In this document: piece by piece, positions 1 to 8,951 of the stretch
Position numbering within the stretch: position 1 is the stretch's first letter
How the letters are laid out: every line of letters begins with the position of its first letter
Source: Terriglobus roseus
Lineage (GTDB): Bacteria; Acidobacteriota; Terriglobia; Terriglobales; Acidobacteriaceae
Direction: 5' to 3'
Assembly: GCF_900102185.1 (NCBI RefSeq)
Contig: NZ_LT629690.1
Coordinates: 4,340,001 to 4,404,000 of the forward strand
Length of the DNA stretch: 64,000 nucleotides
Made by a program: the position numbers and the translations under genes
Notes under the pieces: generated by a model
The model's input: the letters and a program-made list of their open reading frames with translations, nothing else
Database searches by the model: none
Told to the model about the DNA's origin: nothing

Positions 1-1793
1 CTGAAATTGTTGCTCGTGATGCCCCGGCTACGATTCCATCCCAGCGTCAGGCTGTTGCTCAGGCGGCCGTAGCTCAACTGGTATCCCGTGCTCAGGCTGT
101 AGCCATTGCTCACGGTCTTGCCATCCAGCGCGGCCATCAACCCACGCGCATCGCTTGCACTGTGCGAGTAAGCAAAGTTCGCGCTCAAATTCTGGCGCAA
201 CACCGCAGGACCCTGCTGACGTTGATTGCCACCACCGCCTCCACGAGCTCCACCACCGCCGCGACCACCAAAGCCACCGCCTTGTCCCGCACTGGAACCA
301 AGCTGCCGCGTAAACCGGGCTGAAATTTGCGAGCTGTTATTTCCAATCGTCGCAATGCGTTGGTAGTTGTAGTTTTCGTTTGTGCTGGTGGTTCCGTTGG
401 TCGTCGTGTTCGGTGTGGGAATGTACTGCAGCAACGCCTGCGCCTGCGCACTCAGCGGCGTCGTGATGATGTTGCAGCTTGCATTGCTATACGTGGAGCA
501 GTTGCCATACGTCGTGCCGGTGTACGGGTTGTAGAGAATGACGGGCGTCGTTACACCACTCACTGTCTGCGTCAACCCATTGAAATCACCATTGCGCTGC
601 AGCAGTGTAGGCACCGTGCCATAGATATTGGTCGGCGTTGAAACACGCTGACCAGTCCAGTTCAAAAACAGATTCTGCTTCGTGCTCGGCTTGAACAATC
701 CCGGAATATATGGCGACCCATTCAGCGCCACACCATACCGATTGCTGCTGTACGCAGGCTTCACCGGATTACCAGTAATGGAAAACTGCGTAGCGTCCAG
801 CGCAGCATTGCCAGCGGTGTAATACACGTTGCCATGAATAGCCGTGGGGTTGAAGTTGCGGAACCCACCGCGCCCAAATCCGCCACCGCCACCAAATCCA
901 CCGGGACCACCAAACCCGCCGCCGAAGCCACCAGGACCGCCACCTCCAGGTCCACCGCCAAATCCACCTGGCCCACCAAATCCGCCGGGGCCGCCCTGCA
1001 TCATGCCGCCCACCATGCCCACAATGGCATTGGCAATCTCAGTTTGCCCACCGCCATTGCGTTGCGCATTTGCGATGGCATCCTGAATGCGGTTACGCAT
1101 CTCGTCTTCGTTAAATCCGGCAAGTCCATTGATCTGGCCGCCCTGACCACTCACTGCAACCGAGTCCGCACCCGTTGCGTCCGCGCCACCAATCGAAGTC
1201 AATGTGGGAGCAGCCTCGCCCCCTGTAGACGCATCTTCCGTATCCGCGGCGCCAGCCTGCGCGCCGCGCAATGACTGCAATCCGCGAGTCAACGTCTGCG
1301 CCGTCACTCCTGCCACGGCTGTTGTTCCACTTTCCTGCGCGGTACGTGCGGCAACGCGTGAAGCCAGTTCCAACTCCAGCGCAGCTTTGCCTTCGTGCTG
1401 TGTGGCGTTCAACACAACTTCCGCCGTGGCCGCTGCAAAAGCAGCAAACTCCGCACGAATCACATAGCGTCCATTGCGCGGAATCGTCATGCGGAAACTG
1501 CCGGTAATGTCCGTCGCAGTGGAGTACTTCTTACCCGTAAGTGTGTTCGTGGCGGTAATGGTCACGCCCGGCAGCGGTGTTCCTGCGGCCTTCTTGCCGT
1601 TATTGTCCGCAGCAGTAGCAGCTGTTACGGTGCCGGTGATTGTGCCGCCCTGCACTTCTTGTGGAGCAGTTGCAGCCTGTGGCGGCGCATCTGCAGCGGG
1701 TGCAGGTGGAGCGGCTGTTTGCGCCTGCAACATGGCCGCTCCAAGAAACGGGGCGGTCAGGGAAAGACGCTGCCATGGACGGCAAATACGCAC
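1..1793 (-). CDS. Oar-like TonB-dependent receptor, cut by the window edge
   Basis: The reading frame is open from position 1793 to the left edge with no stop, so only about 597 N-terminal residues are visible. A GTG start at 1793 is preceded by GAGGG about seven bases upstream. It opens a signal peptide (basic MRICRPWQR, hydrophobic core, cleavage near AQT). A carboxypeptidase-regulatory-like beta-sandwich follows at roughly residues 40-110 (TITGTV, PGVTITATN, FRMTIPRNGRY). Next comes a plug-like part containing a long Gly/Phe/Pro-rich tract at about 847-1010, then barrel-type sequence with a second Gly/Arg-rich tract near 222-280. Oar-like proteins are outer-membrane beta-barrels thought to import large substrates using TonB energy. 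The substrate cannot be told. The Gly-rich tracts are unusual for the family. The antisense strand here shows Pro-rich shadow frames, which are not genes. Confidence 0.85.
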   Translation of the reverse strand, partial: MRICRPWQRLSLTAPFLGAAMLQAQTAAPPAPAADAPPQAATAPQEVQGGTITGTVTAATAADNNGKKAAGTPLPGVTITATNTLTGKKYSTATDITGSFRMTIPRNGRYVIRAEFAAFAAATAEVVLNATQHEGKAALELELASRVAARTAQESGTTAVAGVTAQTLTRGLQSLRGAQAGAADTEDASTGGEAAPTLTSIGGADATGADSVAVSGQGGQINGLAGFNEDEMRNRIQDAIANAQRNGGGQTEIANAIVGMVGGMMQGGPGGFGGPGGFGGGPGGGGPGGFGGGFGGPGGFGGGGGFGRGGFRNFNPTAIHGNVYYTAGNAALDATQFSITGNPVKPAYSSNRYGVALNGSPYIPGLFKPSTKQNLFLNWTGQRVSTPTNIYGTVPTLLQRNGDFNGLTQTVSGVTTPVILYNPYTGTTYGNCSTYSNASCNIITTPLSAQAQALLQYIPTPNTTTNGTTSTNENYNYQRIATIGNNSSQISARFTRQLGSSAGQGGGFGGRGGGGARGGGGGNQRQQGPAVLRQNLSANFAYSHSASDARGLMAALDGKTVSNGYSLSTGYQLSYGRLSNSLTLGWNRSRGITSNNF

Positions 1794-2032
1794 TAAGAAC
1801 CCTCGCAGAAATCCGCGAACGGATAAGTAATAATCTGCTCCTAAAGACGCGATGTTGAAAGAAAATGTTTCGTAAGAAATTAGTTAGGAAGGTTAATCGT
1901 ATTCGATCGGTGATTGAGTCGTTTCAGCATCATGCGCAATAAGCAGCACTGCGCATTGGCCGTTGCTTCACACGCAAGCCACCAACCTGTGTTGCAATAG
2001 TCCGCGAAACAAAATCGCGGAGGCAACGCGTC

Positions 2033-3346
2033 GTGAAACAACTTCTTGCAACACTTCTGCTGGCGGCAACTCCGCTCGCAGCAGTTCGTCCCACACCGGC
2101 ACAGGAACGCAAGCCGATGGTGGTGGTCATCAGCCTCGACGCATTCGGCGCGTCACTCCTGCACGATCCCGTGCTCCCCGTACCCACTCTGCACAGCCTG
2201 ATGCAGTCAGGCGCATGGGCCACCAGCATGCAGCCCGTGAATCCCACCGTCACCTGGCCCAATCACACCGCCATGGTCACCGGCGTAACGCCCGCAAAGC
2301 ACGGACTCATCGCCAACGGCCTCATCCACGGCCAGCGCACTGGCGGCCCCATCGGTGTGGAGTTCCACGCGGACAAATCAAAGCTGGTGCACGTACCCAC
2401 CGTCTATGACGAAGCCAAAGCCAAGGGCCTCGTCACAGCAGAGATGGATTGGGTCGCCGTAGAAAATGCAGGCATCGATTACAGCTTCTTTGAACAGCCT
2501 GTGGAATCCAGCAAGCTGATCCAGGAGATGATTGCCTCCGGCGACCTGAAGCCCGAAGAGCTGAAGAACTTCAATCACGGCCCATCGCAACCCTACCGCG
2601 ATCGGCTCTACACACGCGGTGCAATCTATGCCATCAAGCACCATCATCCCAGCCTGACGCTGCTGCACCTGCTCACGTTAGACGGCACGGAACACGCATA
2701 CGGTTACAAGACACAGGCAGGCGATAACGGCGTAGCTTTCCTCGACGATCAGGTGAAGGAAGTCATCAACGCCGTGCGCGAAGCAGGCGATCTTGACCGC
2801 ACCACCTTCCTCATCGTCAGCGATCACGGCCAGTCCAGCGTGCATCACAGCGTTGACCCCAACGCCGTGCTGAAGAACGCAGGCATTCAACCCAGCGAAG
2901 CAGCCGCACTCGCTGAAGGTGGCGCCACCTACATCTATGAAACGCATGCCAACGCAGCGTTAACTGAGAAGATCAAAGCCGCCTTCGCTGCTAGCCCCGC
3001 AACAGACACCATTCCTTCCGAGAGTGAAATGGTTGCGCAGGGATGGCCGCGTCCTGCCAACAACGACACCGCACCTGACGTCATCGTCTACGCGAAAGAG
3101 GACTGGAAGTTCGGTGGCGTAAGACCGAACGCACCGAACCCGGAACCGCAGACCGGCGCACACGGCTATCCCAACACGCGTCCGCTCATGCAGGAAATCT
3201 TCATCGCCAGCGGCGCGGCCATCAAGCCACACGCAGGGGAACAACCATCATTCCCCAACCTTGACGTGGCCGCGACCATCGCAAAGATTCTCGGTCTCTC
3301 CTACAGCAACATGGATGGCAAACCGCTCACCAACATCCTGAAGTAA
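2033..3346 (+). CDS. Secreted alkaline phosphatase superfamily phosphodiesterase (nucleotide pyrophosphatase type)
   Basis: This 437-residue protein starts with GTG at 2033, nine bases after GGAGG. It has a signal peptide ending near residue 24, so it should act in the periplasm or outside the cell. The fold is that of type I phosphodiesterase/nucleotide pyrophosphatases. Metal ligand D36 lies in SLDAFG and the nucleophile T79 in PNHTAMVTG. The remaining Asp/His ligands are visible in order as LDGTEHAYG (about 225), SDHGQSS (about 265) and TGAHGYPN (about 375). It probably hydrolyses phosphodiester or pyrophosphate bonds of nucleotides or related compounds; the exact substrate is not predictable. 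It stands alone, divergent from the receptor on its left, and ends at a strong hairpin shared with the convergent methyltransferase gene. Confidence 0.88.
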   Translation: MKQLLATLLLAATPLAAVRPTPAQERKPMVVVISLDAFGASLLHDPVLPVPTLHSLMQSGAWATSMQPVNPTVTWPNHTAMVTGVTPAKHGLIANGLIHGQRTGGPIGVEFHADKSKLVHVPTVYDEAKAKGLVTAEMDWVAVENAGIDYSFFEQPVESSKLIQEMIASGDLKPEELKNFNHGPSQPYRDRLYTRGAIYAIKHHHPSLTLLHLLTLDGTEHAYGYKTQAGDNGVAFLDDQVKEVINAVREAGDLDRTTFLIVSDHGQSSVHHSVDPNAVLKNAGIQPSEAAALAEGGATYIYETHANAALTEKIKAAFAASPATDTIPSESEMVAQGWPRPANNDTAPDVIVYAKEDWKFGGVRPNAPNPEPQTGAHGYPNTRPLMQEIFIASGAAIKPHAGEQPSFPNLDVAATIAKILGLSYSNMDGKPLTNILK

Positions 3347-3349
3347 GCG

Positions 3350-3387
3350 TGAAAGCGGGCGTCGCAAATCAACGACGCCCGCCTTCA
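3350..3387. terminator. Bidirectional terminator hairpin
   Basis: Perfect 10-bp arms GCGGGCGTCG (3355-3364) and CGACGCCCGC (3373-3382) around an 8-base loop, flanked by GAAA and CTTC. It lies exactly between two convergent genes ending at 3346 and 3395, so it can serve both. Confidence 0.75.
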
Positions 3388-3394
3388 CAACACA

Positions 3395-4744
3395 TCAATC
3401 CACGCGCAGAATCAGGCACTTCAGATAAGCCGTCTCCGGCAGCGTCAGCACCTCCGGATGATCCGGTGCCGCACCGAGCGTCTCCATCAACCGCACATGG
3501 CGTCCCGCATCCGCAGCAGCTTCCGCCACCGTGGCGATGAACATCTCGCGGCTCACATGGTGCGAACACGAACACGTCACCAGCACACCACCCGGCTTTA
3601 GCATCCGCATCGCGCGCAGATTCAGCTCCTTGTAGCCACGCATCGCGCCCTCGGCTGCACGCTTGGTCTTCGCAAACGCAGGCGGATCCAGAACAATCGT
3701 GTCGAACTGCCGCTTCTCCGAGTCATAGGCGCGAAGCAGTTCAAAGGCATCGGCTTCAATCCACTCCACCTCGGCAGCAATCGCATCACGATTCTGCTCC
3801 AGGTTCTCTTCCGCGGTCTCCAGCGAACTCCGGCTCTGGTCCACACCCGTAACCTTCGCCGCCACACGCGCCAGATGCAGTGCAAACCCACCCTGATAGG
3901 TGCAGATGTCCAGTGCCTCACCGTTGCCGCTGCCATGCGCTTCGGCGTGTGCGGCTGCTGCTGCGGCATAGTTCAATCGCTGATCCAGAAATGCGCCCGT
4001 CTTCTGACCGGCATTCGCGTCGTAGTGCAGGTGAAGCCCGTTCAACGTGAACAGCGTCTTCGGCGGCCCACTCACGCCTTCACGTACAAAGAGCGGCTCC
4101 GCAGACGGCGCAGGAAGGTTCTCCAACTCACGAATGCGCGGATCGGCCCGCTCCACCACTTGGTTCACACCGTCCACGGCAAGCTCGCGCGCCAGCACCG
4201 CGCGCACATCGTCCTGTGCCGTGCCCTGCGTCAGCAACTGCAAAACCACCAGGTTGCCGTAACGATCCGCAACAATACCCGGCAAATCATCAGCCTCTGA
4301 GAAGATCAGCCGCGCCGAATCCGTGCTGCCATCTGCCAGCATCTTCTGCCGCAGTGCCAGCGCCGTGCGCACACGCACCGCCATATCTTCTAGATACTCG
4401 CCGCGTCCCACGCGCGGTTCCGCGGAAACCTTGCGCAACGCAATCTGCGAAGCCTCGGAATACAGCGCCGACCCCAACGGAATCCGACGGCTATCCATCA
4501 GCGTCACCAACCCGCCCGGCACCATCGTGGTGGCTCCCAAAGCCGGAATCAGCGACTCCACATCGCTCCGATACGCCCACAGGTGTCCCGCACGCAGGCG
4601 ATCCGCAGCCCTCCGCGACAGAATCGCTGCCGGCCCAGCCTCATCTGCTTCAAGCAATTGGGGTTCGGTGGCGACAGGGCGGCTGCCACCGGAAAACTTC
4701 TTGCGTGCGCCGGTATCGCGCCGTTCTTTGCGTTTTACAGTCAT
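3395..4744 (-). CDS. Class I SAM-dependent rRNA methyltransferase, RlmI-like
   Basis: The protein has an N-terminal PUA-like RNA-binding domain (RLRAGHLWAYRSDV) and a middle RlmI-type domain ending in NAGQKTGAFLDQR. A Rossmann methyltransferase domain follows, with the SAM motif LDICTYQGGFALHLA, the acidic residue in VTGVDQS, and the catalytic-type motif VLDPPAFAK followed by TCSCSHHV. This matches the family that makes 5-methylcytosine in 23S rRNA (E. coli RlmI, C1962). The frame opens at a TTG at 4789, but the ATG at 4744 has AGGA eight bases upstream and gives a basic N-terminus (MTVKRKERR), so I chose it (449 residues). Family membership is clear; position specificity is inferred by homology only. 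Confidence 0.87.
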   Translation of the reverse strand: MTVKRKERRDTGARKKFSGGSRPVATEPQLLEADEAGPAAILSRRAADRLRAGHLWAYRSDVESLIPALGATTMVPGGLVTLMDSRRIPLGSALYSEASQIALRKVSAEPRVGRGEYLEDMAVRVRTALALRQKMLADGSTDSARLIFSEADDLPGIVADRYGNLVVLQLLTQGTAQDDVRAVLARELAVDGVNQVVERADPRIRELENLPAPSAEPLFVREGVSGPPKTLFTLNGLHLHYDANAGQKTGAFLDQRLNYAAAAAAHAEAHGSGNGEALDICTYQGGFALHLARVAAKVTGVDQSRSSLETAEENLEQNRDAIAAEVEWIEADAFELLRAYDSEKRQFDTIVLDPPAFAKTKRAAEGAMRGYKELNLRAMRMLKPGGVLVTCSCSHHVSREMFIATVAEAAADAGRHVRLMETLGAAPDHPEVLTLPETAYLKCLILRVD

Positions 4745-4882
4745 CCTTCCCATCCTCGCACGGTTGCGCCGTCCGTCAATTTGGTCCAAAGGAACAGATT
4801 CTGGGTGATTACCGCGACTTCCATCCCCATATCAGGTCTGATCAAGTTACGGCTCCGGACGCTTCCGGGCTAAGGCGGTCTG

Positions 4883-6487
4883 ATGAAGCGAAGTCTCGCA
4901 CCGACGGTAGCCGCATCCATACTGATGCTGTTCTTCACCGCAATGGCACCATCGCAGGTAGCTCCGCCCACGCCGCAGCAAGCGCCAACCCCCTCCGCCT
5001 CCACCGGAACGGAGCCCCAGCGTTCAGCCGACGGCAGTTACACCCTGCGCCGCAGCGCCCGCCTGGTAGTTCTGGATGTGGTCGTCACAGACCGCAACGA
5101 CAAGGTCATCACCGGCCTCCCCAAATCCGCCTTCCACGTAACCGAACTCGATCAACCGCAGACGCTGCTGAACTTTGAAGAAGCTGGTGCGCACGCCGTC
5201 CCCACCACCGCATCCATCCACTCCACCTCCGAGCTGGATCACGTCGCACCGCAGGCGCCGGTAAACATCCTTCTCCTCGACGAATTCAACACCCGCTTTG
5301 AGGACATGGCATTCGCCCGTTACTCACTGAAAAAGATCCTGCAGAAACAGCCTGACAAACTCACCACCCCCACCATGCTGATCGCCGTCAGCCTCAACAA
5401 CTTCACCGTCTTGCAGGACTACACGCAGGACAAACAGGCGCTGCTCAACGCTCTCGATCACCACTTCGTCGCCTACCCGTGGCAGGTGCATAACGGCGGT
5501 TGGGTCGCCGAACGTTTCGCCACCGCCTTCGGCACGCTCACACGCGTAGCAGAAGCTGTCATCGGCCATCCCGGCCACAAAAACATGATCTGGATTGGCC
5601 GTGGCTTTCCCGCATACAACTTCGTCAACGGCCCCGTGGACACAGAGAACCGAGTCAACAACGCAGTGCAGCAGTGCGTAAACGAACTGCGCGACGCACG
5701 CATCACGCTCTACACCGTGGACCCCGCCGGCCTGAAAGTAGAACCTGGTGGCGGCTACGGCCCTGACGCAGCTTTCAACGACCCCTTCGGCGGCAACTAT
5801 CAGTTCACCAAGCTCGCAGTAGCAACCGGTGGTCGCAGCTTCTACGGCCGCAACGATGTCGATACCGTCATCGGCGACGGCATCCGCGACGGCGGCAGCT
5901 TTTACTCACTTGCTTATCGACCCACCACCACTGCAACCGACCCCAAGAAATTCCGCCGCATCAAGGTCACGCTCGACGACCCCAACATGAAAGCCATCAC
6001 CCGCGAAGGCTATTACGTTGAGCTACCACCAGCGCGTGTGAATCCTGAAAACCCATCACGCCGCCTCGCGTTTGAAGTGCTCTCCGCAGACACCAGCAAC
6101 ATGGTCTACGACGGCGTGCCCATCACCCTCACTCCCGACCCGCAGAACGCCGACGCCTTCAACATCTTCATCGACGGCAACGGACTCATCTGGTCCAACG
6201 CCACCGACACAGATCCACGCCGCGCAGAAGTCGTCGTGGTCGCATCCACCTTCGACAAGAAGAACAAAGAACTGAAGCGCATCTCACGCATCATCCGCGT
6301 AGCCGCTCAGGACGTTCCACCCGTAGGCCAGATCCACCACAACATGAGCCTGCACTTCATCCTCGATCACGATCCCAAAGCCGTCCGCGCACGCTTCGTC
6401 ATCCGCGTCTCAGCAACAGGCCGCATCGGCACCGCCGACGCAAAGCTGAACCAGCCTTCACAGGCACAAACCAAAACTGCAAATTAA
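4883..6487 (+). CDS. Secreted VWFA-related protein, acidobacterial type
   Basis: This 534-residue protein begins with ATG at 4883 after AAGG with seven-base spacing. A signal peptide ends near residue 27 (TAMAPSQVA). A Pro/Thr/Ser-rich linker follows, then a domain with DVVVTDRNDKVITGL and FHVTELDQPQ. Next is a von Willebrand A-like fold starting at NILLLDEFNTRFEDM, whose metal-site DxSxS is replaced by DEFNT. This arrangement is the VWFA-related family that is strongly expanded in Acidobacteriota (TIGR03436). No biochemical role is established; adhesion or protein-protein contact outside the cell is only a guess. It is a single gene closed by a hairpin at 6499. Confidence 0.85.
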   Translation: MKRSLAPTVAASILMLFFTAMAPSQVAPPTPQQAPTPSASTGTEPQRSADGSYTLRRSARLVVLDVVVTDRNDKVITGLPKSAFHVTELDQPQTLLNFEEAGAHAVPTTASIHSTSELDHVAPQAPVNILLLDEFNTRFEDMAFARYSLKKILQKQPDKLTTPTMLIAVSLNNFTVLQDYTQDKQALLNALDHHFVAYPWQVHNGGWVAERFATAFGTLTRVAEAVIGHPGHKNMIWIGRGFPAYNFVNGPVDTENRVNNAVQQCVNELRDARITLYTVDPAGLKVEPGGGYGPDAAFNDPFGGNYQFTKLAVATGGRSFYGRNDVDTVIGDGIRDGGSFYSLAYRPTTTATDPKKFRRIKVTLDDPNMKAITREGYYVELPPARVNPENPSRRLAFEVLSADTSNMVYDGVPITLTPDPQNADAFNIFIDGNGLIWSNATDTDPRRAEVVVVASTFDKKNKELKRISRIIRVAAQDVPPVGQIHHNMSLHFILDHDPKAVRARFVIRVSATGRIGTADAKLNQPSQAQTKTAN

Positions 6488-6498
6488 CAACAAACAAA

Positions 6499-6526
6499 AA
6501 CGCGGCCCGCATCAGCGAGCCGCGTT
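6499..6526. terminator. Terminator hairpin between convergent genes
   Basis: Arms AACGCGGC (6499-6506) and GCCGCGTT (6519-6526) with an A-rich run on the left (ACAAAAACG). The convergent genes end at 6487 and 6542, so both could use it. Confidence 0.65.
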
Positions 6527-6541
6527 CCATCCGTTGCTTCT

Positions 6542-8845
6542 CTAAATCTCCTGCGAAGGCGGAATCGCCTTCACATCCGTACCCAGCGATTCATTCGGCG
6601 TAGCACTCATCACAAACGTAAGCGTGCCACCATTCGCAATATCGCTATGCCGGAACCACGCCTTGTCCTGCACCGTTCCATTCAGGCGGAACTCCTTCAC
6701 ATAGCAGTCAGCGGCATTCGCACGCTGCACTTCAATCTTCAACACGCGGCCCCTGCCCATATCCAGCGTCGCGCCCGTCGTCACCGGCGAACCCAACACA
6801 TAAATACCGCTCACCGGATCCACCGGATAGAAACCAAGCGCACTCAGGAAGTACCAGGCCGACATCTGGCCCACGTCCTCATTGCCCTGCATGCCATCCG
6901 GCTCTGCCTTGTACATCGTGTCAATCAGGCTGCGCACACGGCTCTGTGTCTTGTGCGGAGCACCCGCATACACATACAGATACGCAATGTGATGCGACGG
7001 CTCATTGCCATGCGCATACTGCCCCACCATGCCCGCAATATCCGGCGGCGCATAAGACGGCAGCGTGCTCGGCTGATTAAACAACGCATCCAGCTTCGTC
7101 ACAAACGGCGCATTGCCACCAATCATCTTGATCATGCCGCCCGGATCACACTGCACCGTAAACGTCGTCTGCCACGCATTGCTCTCCGTGTAGTCCCACC
7201 ACTTCTCCCAGTGCCGCATTTCAATCGGATCAAACGGCGTGGTCCACTCACCATTCGAAAGCTTCGGACGCAGGAAGCCCACACTCGCATCCCAGTTGTT
7301 CAGATATCCCTTTGACATCTTCAACCGCTCATCGCGTTCCGCCGTCATGCCCAACCGCGAAGCAATGTTCGCCATCGCCCAGTCGTCATAGCAGAACTCC
7401 ACATGCTTCGACACCGATTCGCCTTCAAGATCAGCCGGGATATATCCATGCTCCTTGTGCCACGTCATGCCCTGCACATCATCCGCACGGCCCTTCTGCA
7501 ACATCGCATACGCACGCTTGTAGTCAGCCGTGAAGCCCTTCTTCTGCGCCTCTGCAATGACAGAAGAACAATGAAAGCCCGTCATGCACTCCGTCTCACG
7601 ACCCCACAGTGGCCACACCGGCGCACCCGCAGGACTCTCCTCACCCATGCGGATCAGCGTATTCACAAACTGCGGCACACGCTCCGGCTCAATAATCGTG
7701 TACGCCGGATGCGCACCACGGAACGTATCCCACAGCGAGAACGTGGTGTAGTTACGCTCGCCCGCCGGCAGCGTCTTCACGGTGTTATCCATCGCCCGAT
7801 AGCGGCCATCCACATCGTCAAACAGCACCGGCCCCAGGCTCATGTGATACAGCGACGTGTAAAAGATCGTGCGATGCGTCTCGTCAATGAACGAAGCACG
7901 CACCTTGCCCAACTGCCTACGCCAAGCCGCCGCCGCCATCATGCGCGTGCCATCAAAGTCGAAGCCTTTGACCTCAGCGGCAATATTCTTCGCAGCACCC
8001 GCAGTATCCACCGCGCTGATGCCCGTTTTTACAACGATCGTTTCGTTCGCCTTCGTATCGAAGTACAGAACAGCCTTCAGGTTCACACCCTCAGCCTTCT
8101 TGCCACTCACAGGCTGATCGTCTGAAAAGATCTCCACCTTCTTCGGCTTCTTCGAAAACTGCATGGAGAAGTAAGCATGACGCCCGTTGCCCCATCCATT
8201 CGTCACATGCCCACCCTGCAACGTATCGCCCGCAAGCTCCACCTCGCTGCTCACAACGGTGGTGCCCCGCTTCGTCAGGTGCGCATGGTGCAGATCAACA
8301 ATCAGGTAAGCCTCATCACTCTTCGGAAACGTGTAACGATGCACACCCACACGCTCCGTCGCTGTCAGCTCCGCCTTGATCTTGTACGTGTCCAGCATCA
8401 CCGAGTAGTAGCCCGGCGTCGTCACCTCGGTGCTGTGCGTAAAGCGCGAACGATATCCCTCTTCCGGATTCTTCCGGTCGCCCGGCACCAGCTTCGCTTT
8501 GCCCGTACCCGCCATCACCAGAAAGTCCAGCAGATCGCCCACGCCCGTACCGCTCAAATGCGTATGGCTGAAGCCCATAATGCTGTCGTCAGTAATGTGG
8601 TATCCGCTGCTCCAGTCCCATCCATCGTTGTACGTATCCGGCGAAAGCTGCACCGCACCAAACGGCATGCTCGCACCCGGATAGCAGTGCCCATGCCCAC
8701 CCGTACCAATGCGCGGGTCCACCCACTGCAACACATCATCCTTGGCAACAGCCTTTTGCGAAAGCGCCATCATCGAGCGCGATTCCATATGAGCAAGCGT
8801 GGCGGCAACAGCAGCGGATTCCAGAAATCTACGACGAGTAATCAT
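6542..8845 (-). CDS. Secreted GH92 alpha-mannosidase
   Basis: A 767-residue glycoside hydrolase family 92 protein. These calcium-dependent exo-alpha-mannosidases (commonly alpha-1,2) trim mannose from N-glycans and mannans. Family blocks seen in order are RIGTGGHGHCYPGASMPFG, GFSHTHLSGTG, SLWDTFRGAHP, PLWGRETECMTG and GNEDVGQMSAWYFLSALGF. The frame extends up to 9073, but the ATG at 8845 has GGAG eight bases upstream and opens a Tat-like leader (RRRF, then a hydrophobic stretch), so it is the likely start. The receptor gene on the same strand lies upstream with a terminator between, which suggests a receptor/hydrolase pair for mannose-rich glycans. Released mannose could feed ManA encoded near 38 kb. 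Confidence 0.93.
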   Translation of the reverse strand: MITRRRFLESAAVAATLAHMESRSMMALSQKAVAKDDVLQWVDPRIGTGGHGHCYPGASMPFGAVQLSPDTYNDGWDWSSGYHITDDSIMGFSHTHLSGTGVGDLLDFLVMAGTGKAKLVPGDRKNPEEGYRSRFTHSTEVTTPGYYSVMLDTYKIKAELTATERVGVHRYTFPKSDEAYLIVDLHHAHLTKRGTTVVSSEVELAGDTLQGGHVTNGWGNGRHAYFSMQFSKKPKKVEIFSDDQPVSGKKAEGVNLKAVLYFDTKANETIVVKTGISAVDTAGAAKNIAAEVKGFDFDGTRMMAAAAWRRQLGKVRASFIDETHRTIFYTSLYHMSLGPVLFDDVDGRYRAMDNTVKTLPAGERNYTTFSLWDTFRGAHPAYTIIEPERVPQFVNTLIRMGEESPAGAPVWPLWGRETECMTGFHCSSVIAEAQKKGFTADYKRAYAMLQKGRADDVQGMTWHKEHGYIPADLEGESVSKHVEFCYDDWAMANIASRLGMTAERDERLKMSKGYLNNWDASVGFLRPKLSNGEWTTPFDPIEMRHWEKWWDYTESNAWQTTFTVQCDPGGMIKMIGGNAPFVTKLDALFNQPSTLPSYAPPDIAGMVGQYAHGNEPSHHIAYLYVYAGAPHKTQSRVRSLIDTMYKAEPDGMQGNEDVGQMSAWYFLSALGFYPVDPVSGIYVLGSPVTTGATLDMGRGRVLKIEVQRANAADCYVKEFRLNGTVQDKAWFRHSDIANGGTLTFVMSATPNESLGTDVKAIPPSQEI

Positions 8846-8894
8846 GTGACATCTCCAACTGCCGTTCATCCTACCAAGGCAACAGTACAGCTGA

Positions 8895-8933
8895 AAAAAC
8901 AAAGGCCACGCAGAAGTTCTCTGCGTGGCCTTT
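8895..8933 (-). terminator. Rho-independent terminator after the receptor gene
   Basis: Perfect 14-bp arms AAAGGCCACGCAGA (8901-8914) and TCTGCGTGGCCTTT (8920-8933) with a five-base loop. On the minus strand it is followed by a T run (GTTTTTTCAG). It separates the receptor from the downstream GH92 gene. Confidence 0.9.
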
Positions 8934-8951
8934 GCTGTTTGCGATTGATTG

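Noticed and set aside
844-1086. Proline-rich 80-residue frame on the plus strand
   Set aside because: It is the complement of the Gly-rich tract of the receptor on the minus strand.
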